DNA from: Paenibacillus sp. V4I3
GTDB taxonomy: Bacteria; Bacillota; Bacilli; Paenibacillales; NBRC-103111
Direction of reading: 5' to 3'
DNA length: 64,000 bases
Assembly (NCBI RefSeq): GCF_030817215.1
Contig: NZ_JAUSZA010000001.1
Coordinates: forward strand, 2,702,501 to 2,766,500
Shown here: positions 15,779-24,224 of the stretch, in pieces
Numbering within the stretch: position 1 is the stretch's first letter
Layout: each line of letters opens with the position of its first letter
Notes under the pieces: model-generated
Told to the model about the DNA's origin: nothing
The model's database searches: none
What the model saw: only the letters and a program-made list of their open reading frames with translations
Translations under genes and position numbers: made by a program

Positions 15779-15910
15779 TAAGCTCGCATTCTGAGCTTGT
15801 CTCAGTGAATTTCCGAGCTTACCTCGCTTACCTCGCTTACTTTAGGATCGGAAACCGAGCTTATCACAAGCACCACTGGTCGAAAGAGCGTTTTTCTGAG
15901 CCTATTTGCC
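15779..15910 (+). repeat. Dispersed intergenic repeat, copy A
   Basis: This is an imperfect copy of an element of about 130 bp. The best conserved part (15832-15910) matches copy B at 15986-16064 over 79 positions: CTCGCTTACTTT...GAAACCG.GCTTATC.CAAGC...GAAAGAGCG...GAGCCTATT.GCC. It lies between cotJC and the ydcF-like gene. Confidence 0.7.
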
Positions 15911-15933
15911 AATTCTGCGTTTCATCCTCTTCT

Positions 15934-16064
15934 GTAAGCTCCGAAACCGACTTCTCAGCCGACATCCACTTACTTGATCGCTGCTCTCGCTTACTTTTAG
16001 GCTCCGAAACCGCGCTTATCTCAAGCGCGACTAGATGAAAGAGCGGTATCGGAGCCTATTCGCC
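15934..16064 (+). repeat. Dispersed intergenic repeat, copy B
   Basis: This copy is in direct orientation with copy A. It contains the perfect arms GGCTCCGA (16000-16007) and TCGGAGCC (16049-16056) and an inner GCGCTT/AAGCGC hairpin, so as RNA or single strand it would fold into a nested stem-loop. A third copy lies inverted at 30371-30501. Confidence 0.7.
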
Positions 16065-16227
16065 AGGCAGTACAAGAGAGAGTGGGGAGGGGAGAAAAAT
16101 TGAAAACCTCAGCAGCAACGGAAGCAAAGGATGTAAGGATGTAAAAGAATGCAAAAGAAGAATGTAAAATGATGCATTGGTGCAAAAGAAAGCCATCTAT
16201 TACTTGTGCGCAATAAGCCGCCAGCCA
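16065..16227. other. Purine-rich noncoding stretch
   Basis: This gap is A/G rich and contains short irregular reiterations of GATGTAA and GAATGYAAAA between 16130 and 16190. No gene, promoter or terminator of good quality is seen. It completes the roughly 500-bp gene-free interval after the cotJC terminator. Confidence 0.4.
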
Positions 16228-16986
16228 CTAATTGTTCCTGGCTGCAAACAAGCCTAAGAATTCCTTCAGCGCAATCGTTGTGGTGGATAAACCGCTGGAA
16301 GAAGGAATGAATTTGTTGATACTGAGGTACTGCTTCTGCTGAGAAATATAGTCGGTAGGGTACGGGACTACGTCTATTTTGAGCTTTTGGAATTGCTTAA
16401 CGGATCGGGGCATGTGGAAGGCAGATGTGATGAGTATTGGAGCTTTCCAGCCTTTTTCTGAGAGAATAGCTTGTGTATTCACGGCATTTTCCTCGGTATT
16501 GCGACTCTTATCGTCCATGGAAATGGACGATTCGGGAACACCAAGCGCGAGAAGGTGCCGTTTGGCGATCTGAGATTCATTGCCCGAGTCACGAAACACT
16601 TGACCGCCAGACAAAAGGATGGGCAGTTTTGTACTTCGATATAGTTCAGCAACTGTTAATACACGCGCGGCCGTATTTCCTGTCAGATATCCTTCCCCTT
16701 TGGTAAGAGGGTCTGGATTATCCATGGTTGCGCCTCCAGTTAGTAGAACTAGCACGTCGCCGGACACTTGAACTGGTGGTGTGTACCTTCTTTCGATGGA
16801 ATTTAGTAACGAATTGCCGAAATAAGGCATGGAGGATATGCCTAGAAGAAGTGCGGCTAGGCCTACAAGAAGTGTGCCAAGGTACTCCTTTTTTTGCTTC
16901 AGCCATAAAGCTATAGCCAAAAGGAGAAGTATGATAATTCCAGGAGGGAATAATAGGGTGTAAGCGATTTTTATCAAATAAATCAT
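16228..16986 (-). CDS. YdcF/SanA (DUF218) family membrane-anchored protein
   Basis: I prefer ATG 16986 (252 residues); a TTG at 16998 is also in frame but sits 1 base from the AAAGGG site. Two N-terminal membrane segments (LLFPPGIIILLLLAIALWL and LGTLLVGLAALLLGISS) precede the DUF218 domain. That domain shows VLVLLTGG, the acidic-Arg block NTAARVLTVAELYRSTK, LPILLSGG, SRNTEENA and ILITSAFHMPRS. Proteins of this group (SanA, ElyC, YdcF) act in envelope homeostasis, and their substrate is not settled. No operon partner is apparent. Confidence 0.75.
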   Translation of the reverse strand: MIYLIKIAYTLLFPPGIIILLLLAIALWLKQKKEYLGTLLVGLAALLLGISSMPYFGNSLLNSIERRYTPPVQVSGDVLVLLTGGATMDNPDPLTKGEGYLTGNTAARVLTVAELYRSTKLPILLSGGQVFRDSGNESQIAKRHLLALGVPESSISMDDKSRNTEENAVNTQAILSEKGWKAPILITSAFHMPRSVKQFQKLKIDVVPYPTDYISQQKQYLSINKFIPSSSGLSTTTIALKEFLGLFAARNN

Positions 16987-17093
16987 ATCAGGCTTCAAAC
17001 CCTTTCTTGTGTGAGCTCAAGTATGGTGTTAGGGGTTTTCGACAAAAGTTGGTATTTTCCTGCAAATTTACAAGAGCTTCAAAGAGGCCAGAT

Positions 17094-17134
17094 GAAAAAA
17101 GCCCCGGCTTCGCGATTAGAACGAAGTCGGGGCT
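17094..17134 (-). terminator. Terminator of the nagB-nagA operon
   Basis: Read leftward, AGCCCCGACTTCG pairs with CGAAGCCGGGGCT and is followed by TTTTTTC. The stem is 13 bp with one mismatch. Confidence 0.88.
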
Positions 17135-17164
17135 AGTATCAACGAATATGTGCGTCAAGCCAAC

Positions 17165-18337
17165 TTAATCTATAATTTCTTTGCCGCGAACCCATACATG
17201 TTCGAGCTCTAATTCAGGGCTGACGAGCAGCAAGTCAGCCAGCTTGCCCTTCGCAATCGAGCCGTGCGACGCCTCGAGGCGCAGCAGCCTCGCAGGGTTG
17301 CCGCTTGCGAAGCGGCTCGCGTCTTCGACGCTGACTCCGACCTCGCGCACCATAAACCGGAGCGCCTCGATCATCGTCAGCGTACTGCCGGCGAGCGCGC
17401 CGCCTTCCGTCAGCCGGGCTACGCCCAACTGTACGGTCACGGCTTGCCCGCCCAGCTCGTACTGCCCGTCGCCGAGTCCCGCGGCTGACATGGCGTCCGT
17501 GATCAGCAGCAAGCCATGCGGCTGCTTCACCATCGCCAGCAGGCGAATCGCTGCTGGGTGCACGTGGTGCCCATCAGCGATCACTTCGCCGCTGATGCGT
17601 TCGTCGGTGAGTATCGCACCGACGGTTCCGGGTTCGCGATGATGCAGCGGCTTCATCGCGTTGTAGGTGTGCACCGCATGCGTAAGCCCTTCGCGAACCG
17701 CCGACTGAATGTCGGCATAGGTCGCGTCAGTGTGGCCGCATGCGGCAACGATGCCATGATCGCGCAGCCACGCGATCATCTCAAGGCCCCCCTCGCGTTC
17801 GGGGGCCAGGGTTAACTGCTTCATGAGCTGCGGATAGCGCTCATGCCAGTCTTCGATCCATGAAAGCTGTGGCGGCACCATAAGGTTCGGATCTTGTGCG
17901 CCTGCCCATTTGGGTGAGATGAAAGGACCCTCCAGATGTACGCCAAGCAGCTGAGCGTATGGCATCTCTTGGCGCTTATAGCGGTCTACTTCACCAAGCA
18001 CCCGATCAATCGCCTCTCGAGTCGCTGTCATCGTCGTAGCTAGCATGGAGGTTGTGCCGTGTAAGGCATGAAACCGAGTAATAATGTCAAGTGTCTCTGG
18101 ATTCGAATCCATGAAATCGGCGCCGTATCCACCATGTACGTGAACATCGATGAATCCTGGTAACAACCAGCTTCCATGGGCATCGACTGACCTAGCGGCA
18201 GAACCGGCAGCTGATGGGTCCCAGTCGGACATATCGCCAACAAAAACGATGAAGCCATCCTTCACATGAAGGATGCCTCGCTCGATGATTCCCTGCTCCG
18301 TAACGATTTTAGCCCCCGAAATCACAAGTTCACTCAT
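17165..18337 (-). CDS. nagA: N-acetylglucosamine-6-phosphate deacetylase
   Basis: The product has 390 residues, the normal length. It converts GlcNAc-6-phosphate to glucosamine-6-phosphate and acetate in amino-sugar recycling. The amidohydrolase barrel is seen as GFIDVHVHGGYGADFMD (metal-site His pair region), HLEGPFISP (metal Glu), GHTDAT and HTYNAM (metal His residues), HHVHPAAI (substrate) and ITDAMSAAG with the catalytic Asp. The ATG overlaps the nagB stop as ATGA, so translation is coupled. The 17180-17700 part of the gene is much richer in G+C than its neighbours. Confidence 0.95.
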   Translation of the reverse strand: MSELVISGAKIVTEQGIIERGILHVKDGFIVFVGDMSDWDPSAAGSAARSVDAHGSWLLPGFIDVHVHGGYGADFMDSNPETLDIITRFHALHGTTSMLATTMTATREAIDRVLGEVDRYKRQEMPYAQLLGVHLEGPFISPKWAGAQDPNLMVPPQLSWIEDWHERYPQLMKQLTLAPEREGGLEMIAWLRDHGIVAACGHTDATYADIQSAVREGLTHAVHTYNAMKPLHHREPGTVGAILTDERISGEVIADGHHVHPAAIRLLAMVKQPHGLLLITDAMSAAGLGDGQYELGGQAVTVQLGVARLTEGGALAGSTLTMIEALRFMVREVGVSVEDASRFASGNPARLLRLEASHGSIAKGKLADLLLVSPELELEHVWVRGKEIID

Positions 18338-19062
18338 TCAAAAAGCCTCCCCGCCTCAGCATCAAGAAGAACGACAAGATGTGGGTGAGTTTGCAAAAGG
18401 GTCGCCGGAATTTCCGTTGTAATCGGACCTGTAAGAGCGCGATGTACGATCTCGGCTTTATCGGCTCCACGAACGATCAGCAGGATCGTTTTGGCTTTCA
18501 AAATGGTGCCTACACCCATGGTTAAGGCATGCGTCGGAACTTCATCAATGGAGTTAAAGTAACGTGCATTCGCTTCGCGAGTCTCCGCTTTTAATTCTAC
18601 ACGGTGTGTACCGCTGATCAAGGAATGATCGGGTTCATTAAAACCAATATGCCCGTTATGGCCTAGGCCTAGAATTTGCAAATCGATCTGTTTCGCTTCT
18701 TCCAAAAGTTGGTTGTAACGCTCGCATTCCGCATCTAAATCTGTTGAATTTCCGTTGGGGATATGGGCCCCAGCAGTAGGTAAGTCAATATGTGCAAACA
18801 AATGCTGCTGCATATAAGCGTGATAGCTCTCTGGGTGATCTACCGGTAAGCCGACATATTCATCTAAGTTAAAGGTTGTGACAGATTTAAAGCTAACTCG
18901 TCCTTTATCGTAAGCCTTAACAAGCTCCTCATAAATGCCTACAGGTGTTCCACCTGTGGCTAGACCTAATACCGCTTTAGGCTGCATTTGGACAAGCGAG
19001 GTAATAATGCCAGCTCCTGCTTCATTTAGCTCTTGTTGATTTTGAAAAATATGAAGGTTCAT
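18334..19062 (-). CDS. nagB: Glucosamine-6-phosphate deaminase
   Basis: The frame is open to 19287, but ATG 19062 has the ribosome site GAGGAAG and gives 242 residues, the family length. It isomerises and deaminates glucosamine-6-phosphate to fructose-6-phosphate and ammonia. The motifs are LGLATGGTPVGIYEELV (phosphate binding), TTFNLDEYVGL with the catalytic Asp, LGLGHNGHIGFNEP and MGVGTILKAKT. It is the first gene of nagB-nagA, which feeds amino sugars into glycolysis and wall synthesis. Confidence 0.95.
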   Translation of the reverse strand: MNLHIFQNQQELNEAGAGIITSLVQMQPKAVLGLATGGTPVGIYEELVKAYDKGRVSFKSVTTFNLDEYVGLPVDHPESYHAYMQQHLFAHIDLPTAGAHIPNGNSTDLDAECERYNQLLEEAKQIDLQILGLGHNGHIGFNEPDHSLISGTHRVELKAETREANARYFNSIDEVPTHALTMGVGTILKAKTILLIVRGADKAEIVHRALTGPITTEIPATLLQTHPHLVVLLDAEAGRLFE

Positions 19063-19192
19063 GATCGTCTTCCTCACTTTCAAAGATAAGTTATCCAATA
19101 GGGATGTTTGCAAGATGTGATACCTATTTTGATTAATTATGATAGGTTTTTGCATAAAAATATCATTTTTAAAACAAATTACTCTCATTTCA

Positions 19193-19221
19193 ATCATAAC
19201 TGAATTTTTTCTTATCGGCAA
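19193..19221 (-). promoter_or_regulatory. Sigma-A promoter for nagB-nagA
   Basis: Read leftward, TTGCCG (19221-19216) is 17 bases from TATGAT (19198-19193). The leader to the nagB ATG is about 125 bases. I could not recognise a clear NagR operator or cre site in it. Confidence 0.6.
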
Positions 19222-19328
19222 CAGGCTTTTTCCTAAATATGAATATTGACTTACATGGGTATGTTTGCCATTCTTATCTAAGATCATAACAATTATTTTC
19301 GAAACTTAGCATAAGAAGGAGCTTGATA

Positions 19329-19997
19329 ATGAGTAATCAGAGAAACCAACCTGAAGCAATGCTTTTTGACTTGGATGGAACATTATTTCAGACGGAGACC
19401 TTACTTCTGCCTGCTTACCATAAGACGTTTGATGAGCTTAGAGCTAAAGGTCTTTTTGCCGGTGAGACTCCACCAGAAGAGCGAATCTTGGGGGCGCTAG
19501 GCATGCTTCTTGAGCACATTTGGGAGCGGGTATTACCGGATTCACAGATGCGAACTCGTCAGGAAGCAGATATGCTGTTGATCAAGTATCAAATGGAGGG
19601 ACTACAGAAGGGGCAAGGCGATCTTTATAAAGGAGTAGCTGAAACCTTACAAGTTTTACATAGCAAAGGAATTCGTTTATTTGTCGCAAGCAATGGACTC
19701 GAAGATTATGTGCGGCATGTTATTGAAGCCAAAGGTTTAGCGCATTTATTCGAAGGTTTGTACAGTGCAGGGCAATATCGAACGAGATCCAAGGTGGATT
19801 TAGTAAAAATACTTCTGGAAACACATCATATCCAATCAGCGTGGATGGTTGGCGATCGCTCCTCCGATGTAGAGGCAGGACTTCAGAATAACCTAACCGT
19901 AGCCGCTTGTGATTATGCAGGCTTTCGTGAGTCGGGAGAGCTAGATGGTGCGCATATACGAATCCGCAGCTTCGTCGAATTGCTTGAATATTTGTAA
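19329..19997 (+). CDS. HAD-superfamily hydrolase, phosphoglycolate-phosphatase-like
   Basis: ATG 19329 lies 7 bases after AAGGAG and gives 222 residues. HAD motif I is LFDLDGTLFQT (nucleophile Asp and acid Asp), motif II is FVASNGL, and motif IV is MVGDRSSDVEAG. A helical cap of about 70 residues lies between motifs I and II (type C1 cap), typical of phosphoglycolate or pyrophosphate phosphatases. The substrate cannot be told from sequence. It is divergent from nagB. Confidence 0.8.
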   Translation: MSNQRNQPEAMLFDLDGTLFQTETLLLPAYHKTFDELRAKGLFAGETPPEERILGALGMLLEHIWERVLPDSQMRTRQEADMLLIKYQMEGLQKGQGDLYKGVAETLQVLHSKGIRLFVASNGLEDYVRHVIEAKGLAHLFEGLYSAGQYRTRSKVDLVKILLETHHIQSAWMVGDRSSDVEAGLQNNLTVAACDYAGFRESGELDGAHIRIRSFVELLEYL

Positions 19998-20073
19998 TTA
20001 AGGGTAAGCTGTCGCAAACACGGCTAGATGGGCATACACTGTAGAACTTTGATAGGTAAAGGTGATGATCAGA

Positions 20074-20298
20074 ATGCCTTCTTTTATAGGAATATTCAAT
20101 ATTATCAGGAATGAAGGAAGTCTGGTGAACGGCGATACTTGTGTGATTGCTCCGACAAGTGCATCCAAATCGTATGCTGGCAGCGGCGGTGCAATTACGG
20201 GAGATTTCGGGGTATCCAATACGCTGTTTAGTGCGACGATCACGTTTGACCCGGATGGGATAGAGGCGGGAGCGAACAAAACAGCATCAGGGACATAA
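20074..20298 (+). CDS. GerPA/GerPF-family spore germination protein
   Basis: The product has 74 residues and starts with ATG 20074 behind AAAGGTGATGATCAG. The start MPSFIGIFNII and the following pattern of short strands (VNGDTCVIAP, SKSYAGSGGAITGDFGVSNT) with the DPDGIE end match GerPF/GerPA, small proteins needed for nutrient germinants to cross the spore coat. Here it stands alone rather than in a gerPABCDEF operon. An upstream CATACACT at 20033-20040 resembles a sigma-E -10 box, but no matching -35 is clear. Confidence 0.72.
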   Translation: MPSFIGIFNIIRNEGSLVNGDTCVIAPTSASKSYAGSGGAITGDFGVSNTLFSATITFDPDGIEAGANKTASGT

Positions 20299-20316
20299 CG
20301 GTTCCAATATTTGGTT

Positions 20317-20370
20317 AGATCGATTCAGGCTCATGTGAAAGTGAGCAAATGAATCGATCTTTCTTTTTTT
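20317..20370 (+). terminator. Terminator after the gerP-like gene
   Basis: The arms AGATCGATTC/GAATCGATCT (10 bp, perfect) are followed by TTCTTTTTTT. Confidence 0.85.
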
Positions 20371-20383
20371 GGAAGAAACGATA

Positions 20384-20413
20384 TTGACATCAGTCTGTTT
20401 AACTTACTATTAT
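20384..20413 (+). promoter_or_regulatory. Sigma-A promoter of the zinc-efflux unit
   Basis: TTGACA (20384-20389) and TATTAT (20408-20413) are separated by 18 bases. It is immediately followed by the palindromic operator at 20415-20440. Confidence 0.75.
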
Positions 20414-20414
20414 G

Positions 20415-20440
20415 TATATATGAGTAGATGCTCATATATA
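20415..20440. promoter_or_regulatory. CzrA/SmtB-type operator
   Basis: A perfect inverted repeat of 10-base arms (TATATATGAG/CTCATATATA) around a 6-base centre has the ArsR/SmtB-family pattern ATATATGA-N-TCATATAT. It starts 2 bases after the -10 box, so bound repressor would block transcription. The cognate regulator is probably the ArsR-family gene at 21537. Confidence 0.75.
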
Positions 20441-20508
20441 GTGAAGCCATATATAAAGCAAATGGCAGCACTCCATTCAAAAGGATTTAGAGTCAGGGAG
20501 GGAATTCC

Positions 20509-21507
20509 ATGCAGCATCATGAGTCTGAAGTACAGTCACATCAACACAAAGATCACTCTAATTGCAGCGGTCATGTGGGTCATCAAGGACACGATCACGC
20601 TCACCATGGACATCATCATGGACATCACCACCATGGCCACAGCGGAAATAAACAGGGACTCCTTATTGCGCTATGTATAACAGCGAGCATCATGATTTTA
20701 GAGTTTGTAGGTGGACTATGGACCAATAGTCTGGCGCTGCTCTCGGATTCAGGCCATATGTTAAGCGATGCAGGCTCTCTTGTTTTAAGTCTCACCGCCC
20801 TTTGGTTCGCAGCCAAGCCATCATCAGCTCATAAATCCTATGGCTTTCATAGAATTGAAATCCTAGCGGCTCTATTCAACGCTGTCACACTATTTGTGAT
20901 AGCAGGGCTCATTATCTGGGAAGCAGTTGGGCGATTTATGAATCCTCCTACTGTCGCCAGTGGTTCGATGATGCTCATTGCATGCGTCGGTTTAATGGCG
21001 AATTTACTTAGTGCTTGGGCACTTATGCGTAAAGGGGATGTGCATGGCAATCTCAATCTGCGCAGCGCTTATCTGCATATTCTAGGTGATGCTTTGGGGT
21101 CTGTGGGAGCAATCTTAGCCGGTGGGGCTATGCTGGTCTTCGGTTGGTATGCAGCTGATCCAATCATTAGTATTATTGTGTCTTTACTTATTCTTAAGGG
21201 GGCTTGGACCGTCCTGAAATCGACGATTCATATATTGATGGAGGGAACTCCTGCCTCTGTTTCTTATGGGGATGTCAAACTCGTGCTGGAGAGCATAGAT
21301 GGTGTTATCAATGTACATGATTTACATATTTGGACGATTACTTCAGGCCTTGATTCTCTGAGCTGCCATTTACTCATTGCCGATGATCGTGATAGTCAGG
21401 TAGTCCTCCAAAAAGCTATTCATCAAATAGAGGAAAGATTTCAAATCACTCATGCTACTATTCAAATTGAAAACTCGACTAACGCCCATCCGGAACTAAA
21501 AGTATAG
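20509..21507 (+). CDS. czcD: Cation diffusion facilitator, zinc/cadmium/cobalt efflux (CzcD type)
   Basis: The product has 332 residues and starts behind GGGAGG. A His-rich N-terminal tail of about 45 residues (22 His) likely binds metal. Six membrane segments follow, with the transport-site motifs HMLSD in TM2 and HILGD in TM5 (His and Asp ligands typical of Zn/Cd/Co transporters). The C-terminal cytoplasmic domain (DGVINVHDLHIWTITSGLDS) is the CDF dimer domain. It exports divalent metal in exchange for protons. It lies behind a metalloregulator-type operator and is followed by the sensor gene. Confidence 0.9.
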   Translation: MQHHESEVQSHQHKDHSNCSGHVGHQGHDHAHHGHHHGHHHHGHSGNKQGLLIALCITASIMILEFVGGLWTNSLALLSDSGHMLSDAGSLVLSLTALWFAAKPSSAHKSYGFHRIEILAALFNAVTLFVIAGLIIWEAVGRFMNPPTVASGSMMLIACVGLMANLLSAWALMRKGDVHGNLNLRSAYLHILGDALGSVGAILAGGAMLVFGWYAADPIISIIVSLLILKGAWTVLKSTIHILMEGTPASVSYGDVKLVLESIDGVINVHDLHIWTITSGLDSLSCHLLIADDRDSQVVLQKAIHQIEERFQITHATIQIENSTNAHPELKV

Positions 21508-21536
21508 CTAAAGTAAAATTCTAAGGAGGGATGATC

Positions 21537-21911
21537 ATGGAAAAAATAGGGATAGAAGCAAGTGAAGGTGAGGACACATGTACTTGTACAGGTGTTGGTT
21601 CGGAACAGCTTATGCAGGAACCTCAAATAACGGAGGAGCAGGCGGTAGGGATTGCGGAGGTATTCAAAGCCTTAGGCGATCCGACAAGGGTTAAAATGAT
21701 CTATTACTTGCAGCATAGGGAGCTATGCGTGCATGATCTTGCAACGCTTCTTGCGATGGGGCAGTCGGCCGTTTCACATCAGCTCCGCTACTTGCGGGAT
21801 TTGCACATTGTCAAAAGACGTAAAGTGGGGAAAACGGTCTTTTATTCGCTAGACGATGACCATATTGAGCAAATTTTTGTTCAAACATTGGGACATCTTC
21901 AGCATATGTAG
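21537..21911 (+). CDS. ArsR/SmtB-family metal-sensing repressor (CzrA/CadC-like)
   Basis: ATG 21537 is 7 bases from AAGGAGG, better than ATG 21531 (1 base), and gives 124 residues. The winged helix is clear: FKALGDPTRVKMIYYL, then the recognition region MGQSAVSHQLRYLRDLHIVK and the wing RRKVGKTVFYSL. An alpha5 metal site is visible as D-D-D-H with H-L-Q-H near the C-terminus (DDDHIEQI ... GHLQHM), as in zinc sensor CzrA. The N-terminus also has Cys (DTCTCTG), as in CadC/SmtB. It sits 29 bases after the exporter and probably represses both through 20415-20440. Confidence 0.85.
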   Translation: MEKIGIEASEGEDTCTCTGVGSEQLMQEPQITEEQAVGIAEVFKALGDPTRVKMIYYLQHRELCVHDLATLLAMGQSAVSHQLRYLRDLHIVKRRKVGKTVFYSLDDDHIEQIFVQTLGHLQHM

Positions 21912-21956
21912 GCCGGAAGCTGGCTAGTCTTTAGCTGACGCTTCCGATTGTTTGCA

Positions 21957-23090
21957 TTATGATTCGATCTTTTTGTCTTCCGTTTTCTGTTCTTCTATTT
22001 TTATTTTCTTTTGTTTCATCATATAGACAGCATATTCAAGTGGCCTTGTAACCGCCTTCTGATAGATCGAATGTTGACCGATTTTGCGAAATACTTCTCG
22101 TGATGGCTTAGGATTGACTTCTAGCAGCCAAACATTTCCTTTGGGATCTACGGCAATATCCATGCCCAACTCGCACAACTTACCGAATTTACTTTCCAAA
22201 TAGTCAGCGAGCTTATACGCGAAGCTGTTCATCTCTTTCTTAATTGCCTCCATTTTTTCTTCGGAAGAAAAACGGTAGGCTAACAATTTATCCTGAGTTA
22301 CTGCACTACCGCCGCCATGAAGATTCGAAGTGATGCTGCGTTGAGGACCAATTCGGCCCGCACAACCGGTTACTTCCCACTCACCACGGCCATTTTTCTG
22401 AATTAGCAAACGATAATCATGCACACGGCCATCCCTCAGTGTTAACTGGATTCCTTGCTGTATCACATAATCTGGGCTCAATTTCAGGGTATGCAGTTTA
22501 ATGGCAAGCTGTTTTTCCGTGGCGCGGAATGGAGCGATGATGGTTCGCTGTTGATTCCTTCCTTGTAATAGATAAAGATCAGAACCTAGCTGTTCAATTC
22601 GTAATATTCCTCTTCCACCCGTGCCATTCTTCGGTTTGACATAGATTAGCTTATGCTTCTTTAGAACCTTCAGCAGCTCCTGCACGGAGCTATATCGTAC
22701 TGTAGCAGGCAAATAGGGGCGAATGCTCTCATTCTCTGAAAGGGTTTGATGCATCGACCATTTGTTAGCTAAAGGTTTACTTAAATAGGTAAGCTTGGCA
22801 TGTTGATTACGAAATGCTTTGAGCATCTGATAATTTGCCGCAGCTTTATATCGGCAGCGATCATAAATAATAGGGGGAAAGGAAGTCCGCCTGCGAATCC
22901 ATTTCCCCAGACCGGAATCATACGTCAGCGTGCGAACGGCGTTGTCACCTTCGACGTCATCCGGGGTAAATACCTCAACTTGAACACCAAGTTTCTTTCC
23001 TTCCCTGCTTAGCCGCTGAAAGTAAGAAAGCTCTTCGAGTCGAGTTTTACTTAAATAGATAGCGAGTACGCCTAGTCGTTTCGAAGACAA
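21957..23090 (-). CDS. YheC/YheD-family ATP-grasp protein, copy 5 of a tandem set
   Basis: The product has 377 residues in the short architecture. The N-terminal region GVLAIYLSKTRLEELSYFQR is the YheC/D start, IIYDRCRY is a family signature, and the ATP-grasp core shows VKPKNGTGGRGILRIEQ, a basic block (LHGGGSAVTQDKLLA), ELGMDIAVDPKGNVWLLEVN and PKPSREVF with the metal-binding Glu-Asn pair. The C-terminus is Lys/Glu rich (KKIKIEEQKTEDKKIES). B. subtilis relatives are coat-associated and the ligated substrate is unknown. It starts 6 bases after the upstream gene. Confidence 0.85.
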   Translation of the reverse strand: MSSKRLGVLAIYLSKTRLEELSYFQRLSREGKKLGVQVEVFTPDDVEGDNAVRTLTYDSGLGKWIRRRTSFPPIIYDRCRYKAAANYQMLKAFRNQHAKLTYLSKPLANKWSMHQTLSENESIRPYLPATVRYSSVQELLKVLKKHKLIYVKPKNGTGGRGILRIEQLGSDLYLLQGRNQQRTIIAPFRATEKQLAIKLHTLKLSPDYVIQQGIQLTLRDGRVHDYRLLIQKNGRGEWEVTGCAGRIGPQRSITSNLHGGGSAVTQDKLLAYRFSSEEKMEAIKKEMNSFAYKLADYLESKFGKLCELGMDIAVDPKGNVWLLEVNPKPSREVFRKIGQHSIYQKAVTRPLEYAVYMMKQKKIKIEEQKTEDKKIES

Positions 23091-23096
23091 GCATAA

Positions 23097-24224
23097 TCAC
23101 CTTCTTCTCCCATTATTGATCAAGTAAAGGCTGTAAAGGATAATGCGTTCAAGTGATTTTTGACGAATTTTGGGTTCATCGAATTTCATTGGTTTCGAAT
23201 TAGCTTCGAAGAACCAGATGTGTCCTCCGGTATCGACACCAATATCCATAGACATTTCGCCAAGTTGATTGCCGGATGACCTCTCAATTTGCGCAGCGAG
23301 GGTAACAGCAGCTTTGCGAACTCGCGCCAAAATATTTTTGGCTTTCGTGGCACCAAACGCAGATGTAAGCAGTTTGCGTGGCTCGTCAATTGATCCGCCG
23401 CGAGGTACATGTGTCGTGATGCTAGCTCTACCCGCTACACGAGCTCCAATACCGGATACACTCCAGGCACCTTTGGACGTCTTCTGGACTAAAGCACGTA
23501 AATCGTAAGCGCGCTCTTTGTATCTCGTTAAAGCGATACCTTGCTGCACGATATAGTCATGGGTACCACGATGTTTATTCCATTCATTCCACAGCTCATC
23601 AGTGGAATTGTGGTAACTATAAGCCATCTTCTTATCTTCTTGGCGGCTCAGCCGATAATTACGACGGCCATTTGCAGTCGTTAATCGATCAATGCGCATA
23701 ATGCCTCTCCCAGCTTTACCTTTTACTGGTTTTAAGTAGAGAACGGCATGTTTACGCAATAGCTGAGTTAAATCATTTGCCGAGTTTAATTGCTGTGTAT
23801 CGGGCATATAAGGTTTACTTTCTTTGGCACTATTTAACCATCCGAACAAGGTCCATTTGTTGAAGAAGGAAGGATTGAATAAATGAATGCTGGCGCTGCG
23901 ATTGCATGCTTGAATGGTTTGCTGGACCTCTGGCTTCATTTCCATCTTACGATAGGGAATACGATTGTATACGACTTGTGGAGCGGGAACGAGTTCCCTG
24001 CTCCATTTTTTGGTTTCGGTATTAAAGCGAAAGCCATATATTTCGGGGCTGGATAAGGTGAAGTCCTTCGTAGTCACGATGTATACATCAACACCAAGTC
24101 GTTCGCCAGTTTGAATTAAATCCCTGAAATTATCCAGATTGCCGCGAAATACACGCTTACTATCCTTAACGGTGAGAATGGCAAGAGTAGGCTTTTGTCT
24201 TATCTCATGCAGGAAGAAGCCCAT
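23097..24224 (-). CDS. YheC/YheD-family ATP-grasp protein, copy 4
   Basis: The product has 375 residues in the short architecture. The signature VVYNRIPYRKMEM corresponds to the family YNR/YDR motif. The ATP-grasp core is YLKPVKGKAGRGIMRIDRL, VPRGGSIDEPRKLLTSAFG and MSMDIGVDTGGHIWFFEANS followed by KPMKFDEP. The ATG overlaps the upstream stop by 1 base (TAATG), so the genes are translationally coupled. As with its paralogues it is probably mother-cell expressed, but no promoter is visible directly before it. Confidence 0.85.
   Translation of the reverse strand: MGFFLHEIRQKPTLAILTVKDSKRVFRGNLDNFRDLIQTGERLGVDVYIVTTKDFTLSSPEIYGFRFNTETKKWSRELVPAPQVVYNRIPYRKMEMKPEVQQTIQACNRSASIHLFNPSFFNKWTLFGWLNSAKESKPYMPDTQQLNSANDLTQLLRKHAVLYLKPVKGKAGRGIMRIDRLTTANGRRNYRLSRQEDKKMAYSYHNSTDELWNEWNKHRGTHDYIVQQGIALTRYKERAYDLRALVQKTSKGAWSVSGIGARVAGRASITTHVPRGGSIDEPRKLLTSAFGATKAKNILARVRKAAVTLAAQIERSSGNQLGEMSMDIGVDTGGHIWFFEANSKPMKFDEPKIRQKSLERIILYSLYLINNGRRR

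Noticed and set aside
15779-16064. CRISPR array
   Set aside because: Only two long imperfect repeats, with a short gap between them and no unique spacers of equal length.
17181-17642. Rightward open frames inside nagA
   Set aside because: They are antisense to a complete, motif-bearing nagA and arise from its G+C-rich codons.
19063-19190. NagR operator or cre site in the nagB leader
   Set aside because: No convincing match to either pattern; the A+T-rich leader gives only weak partial hits.
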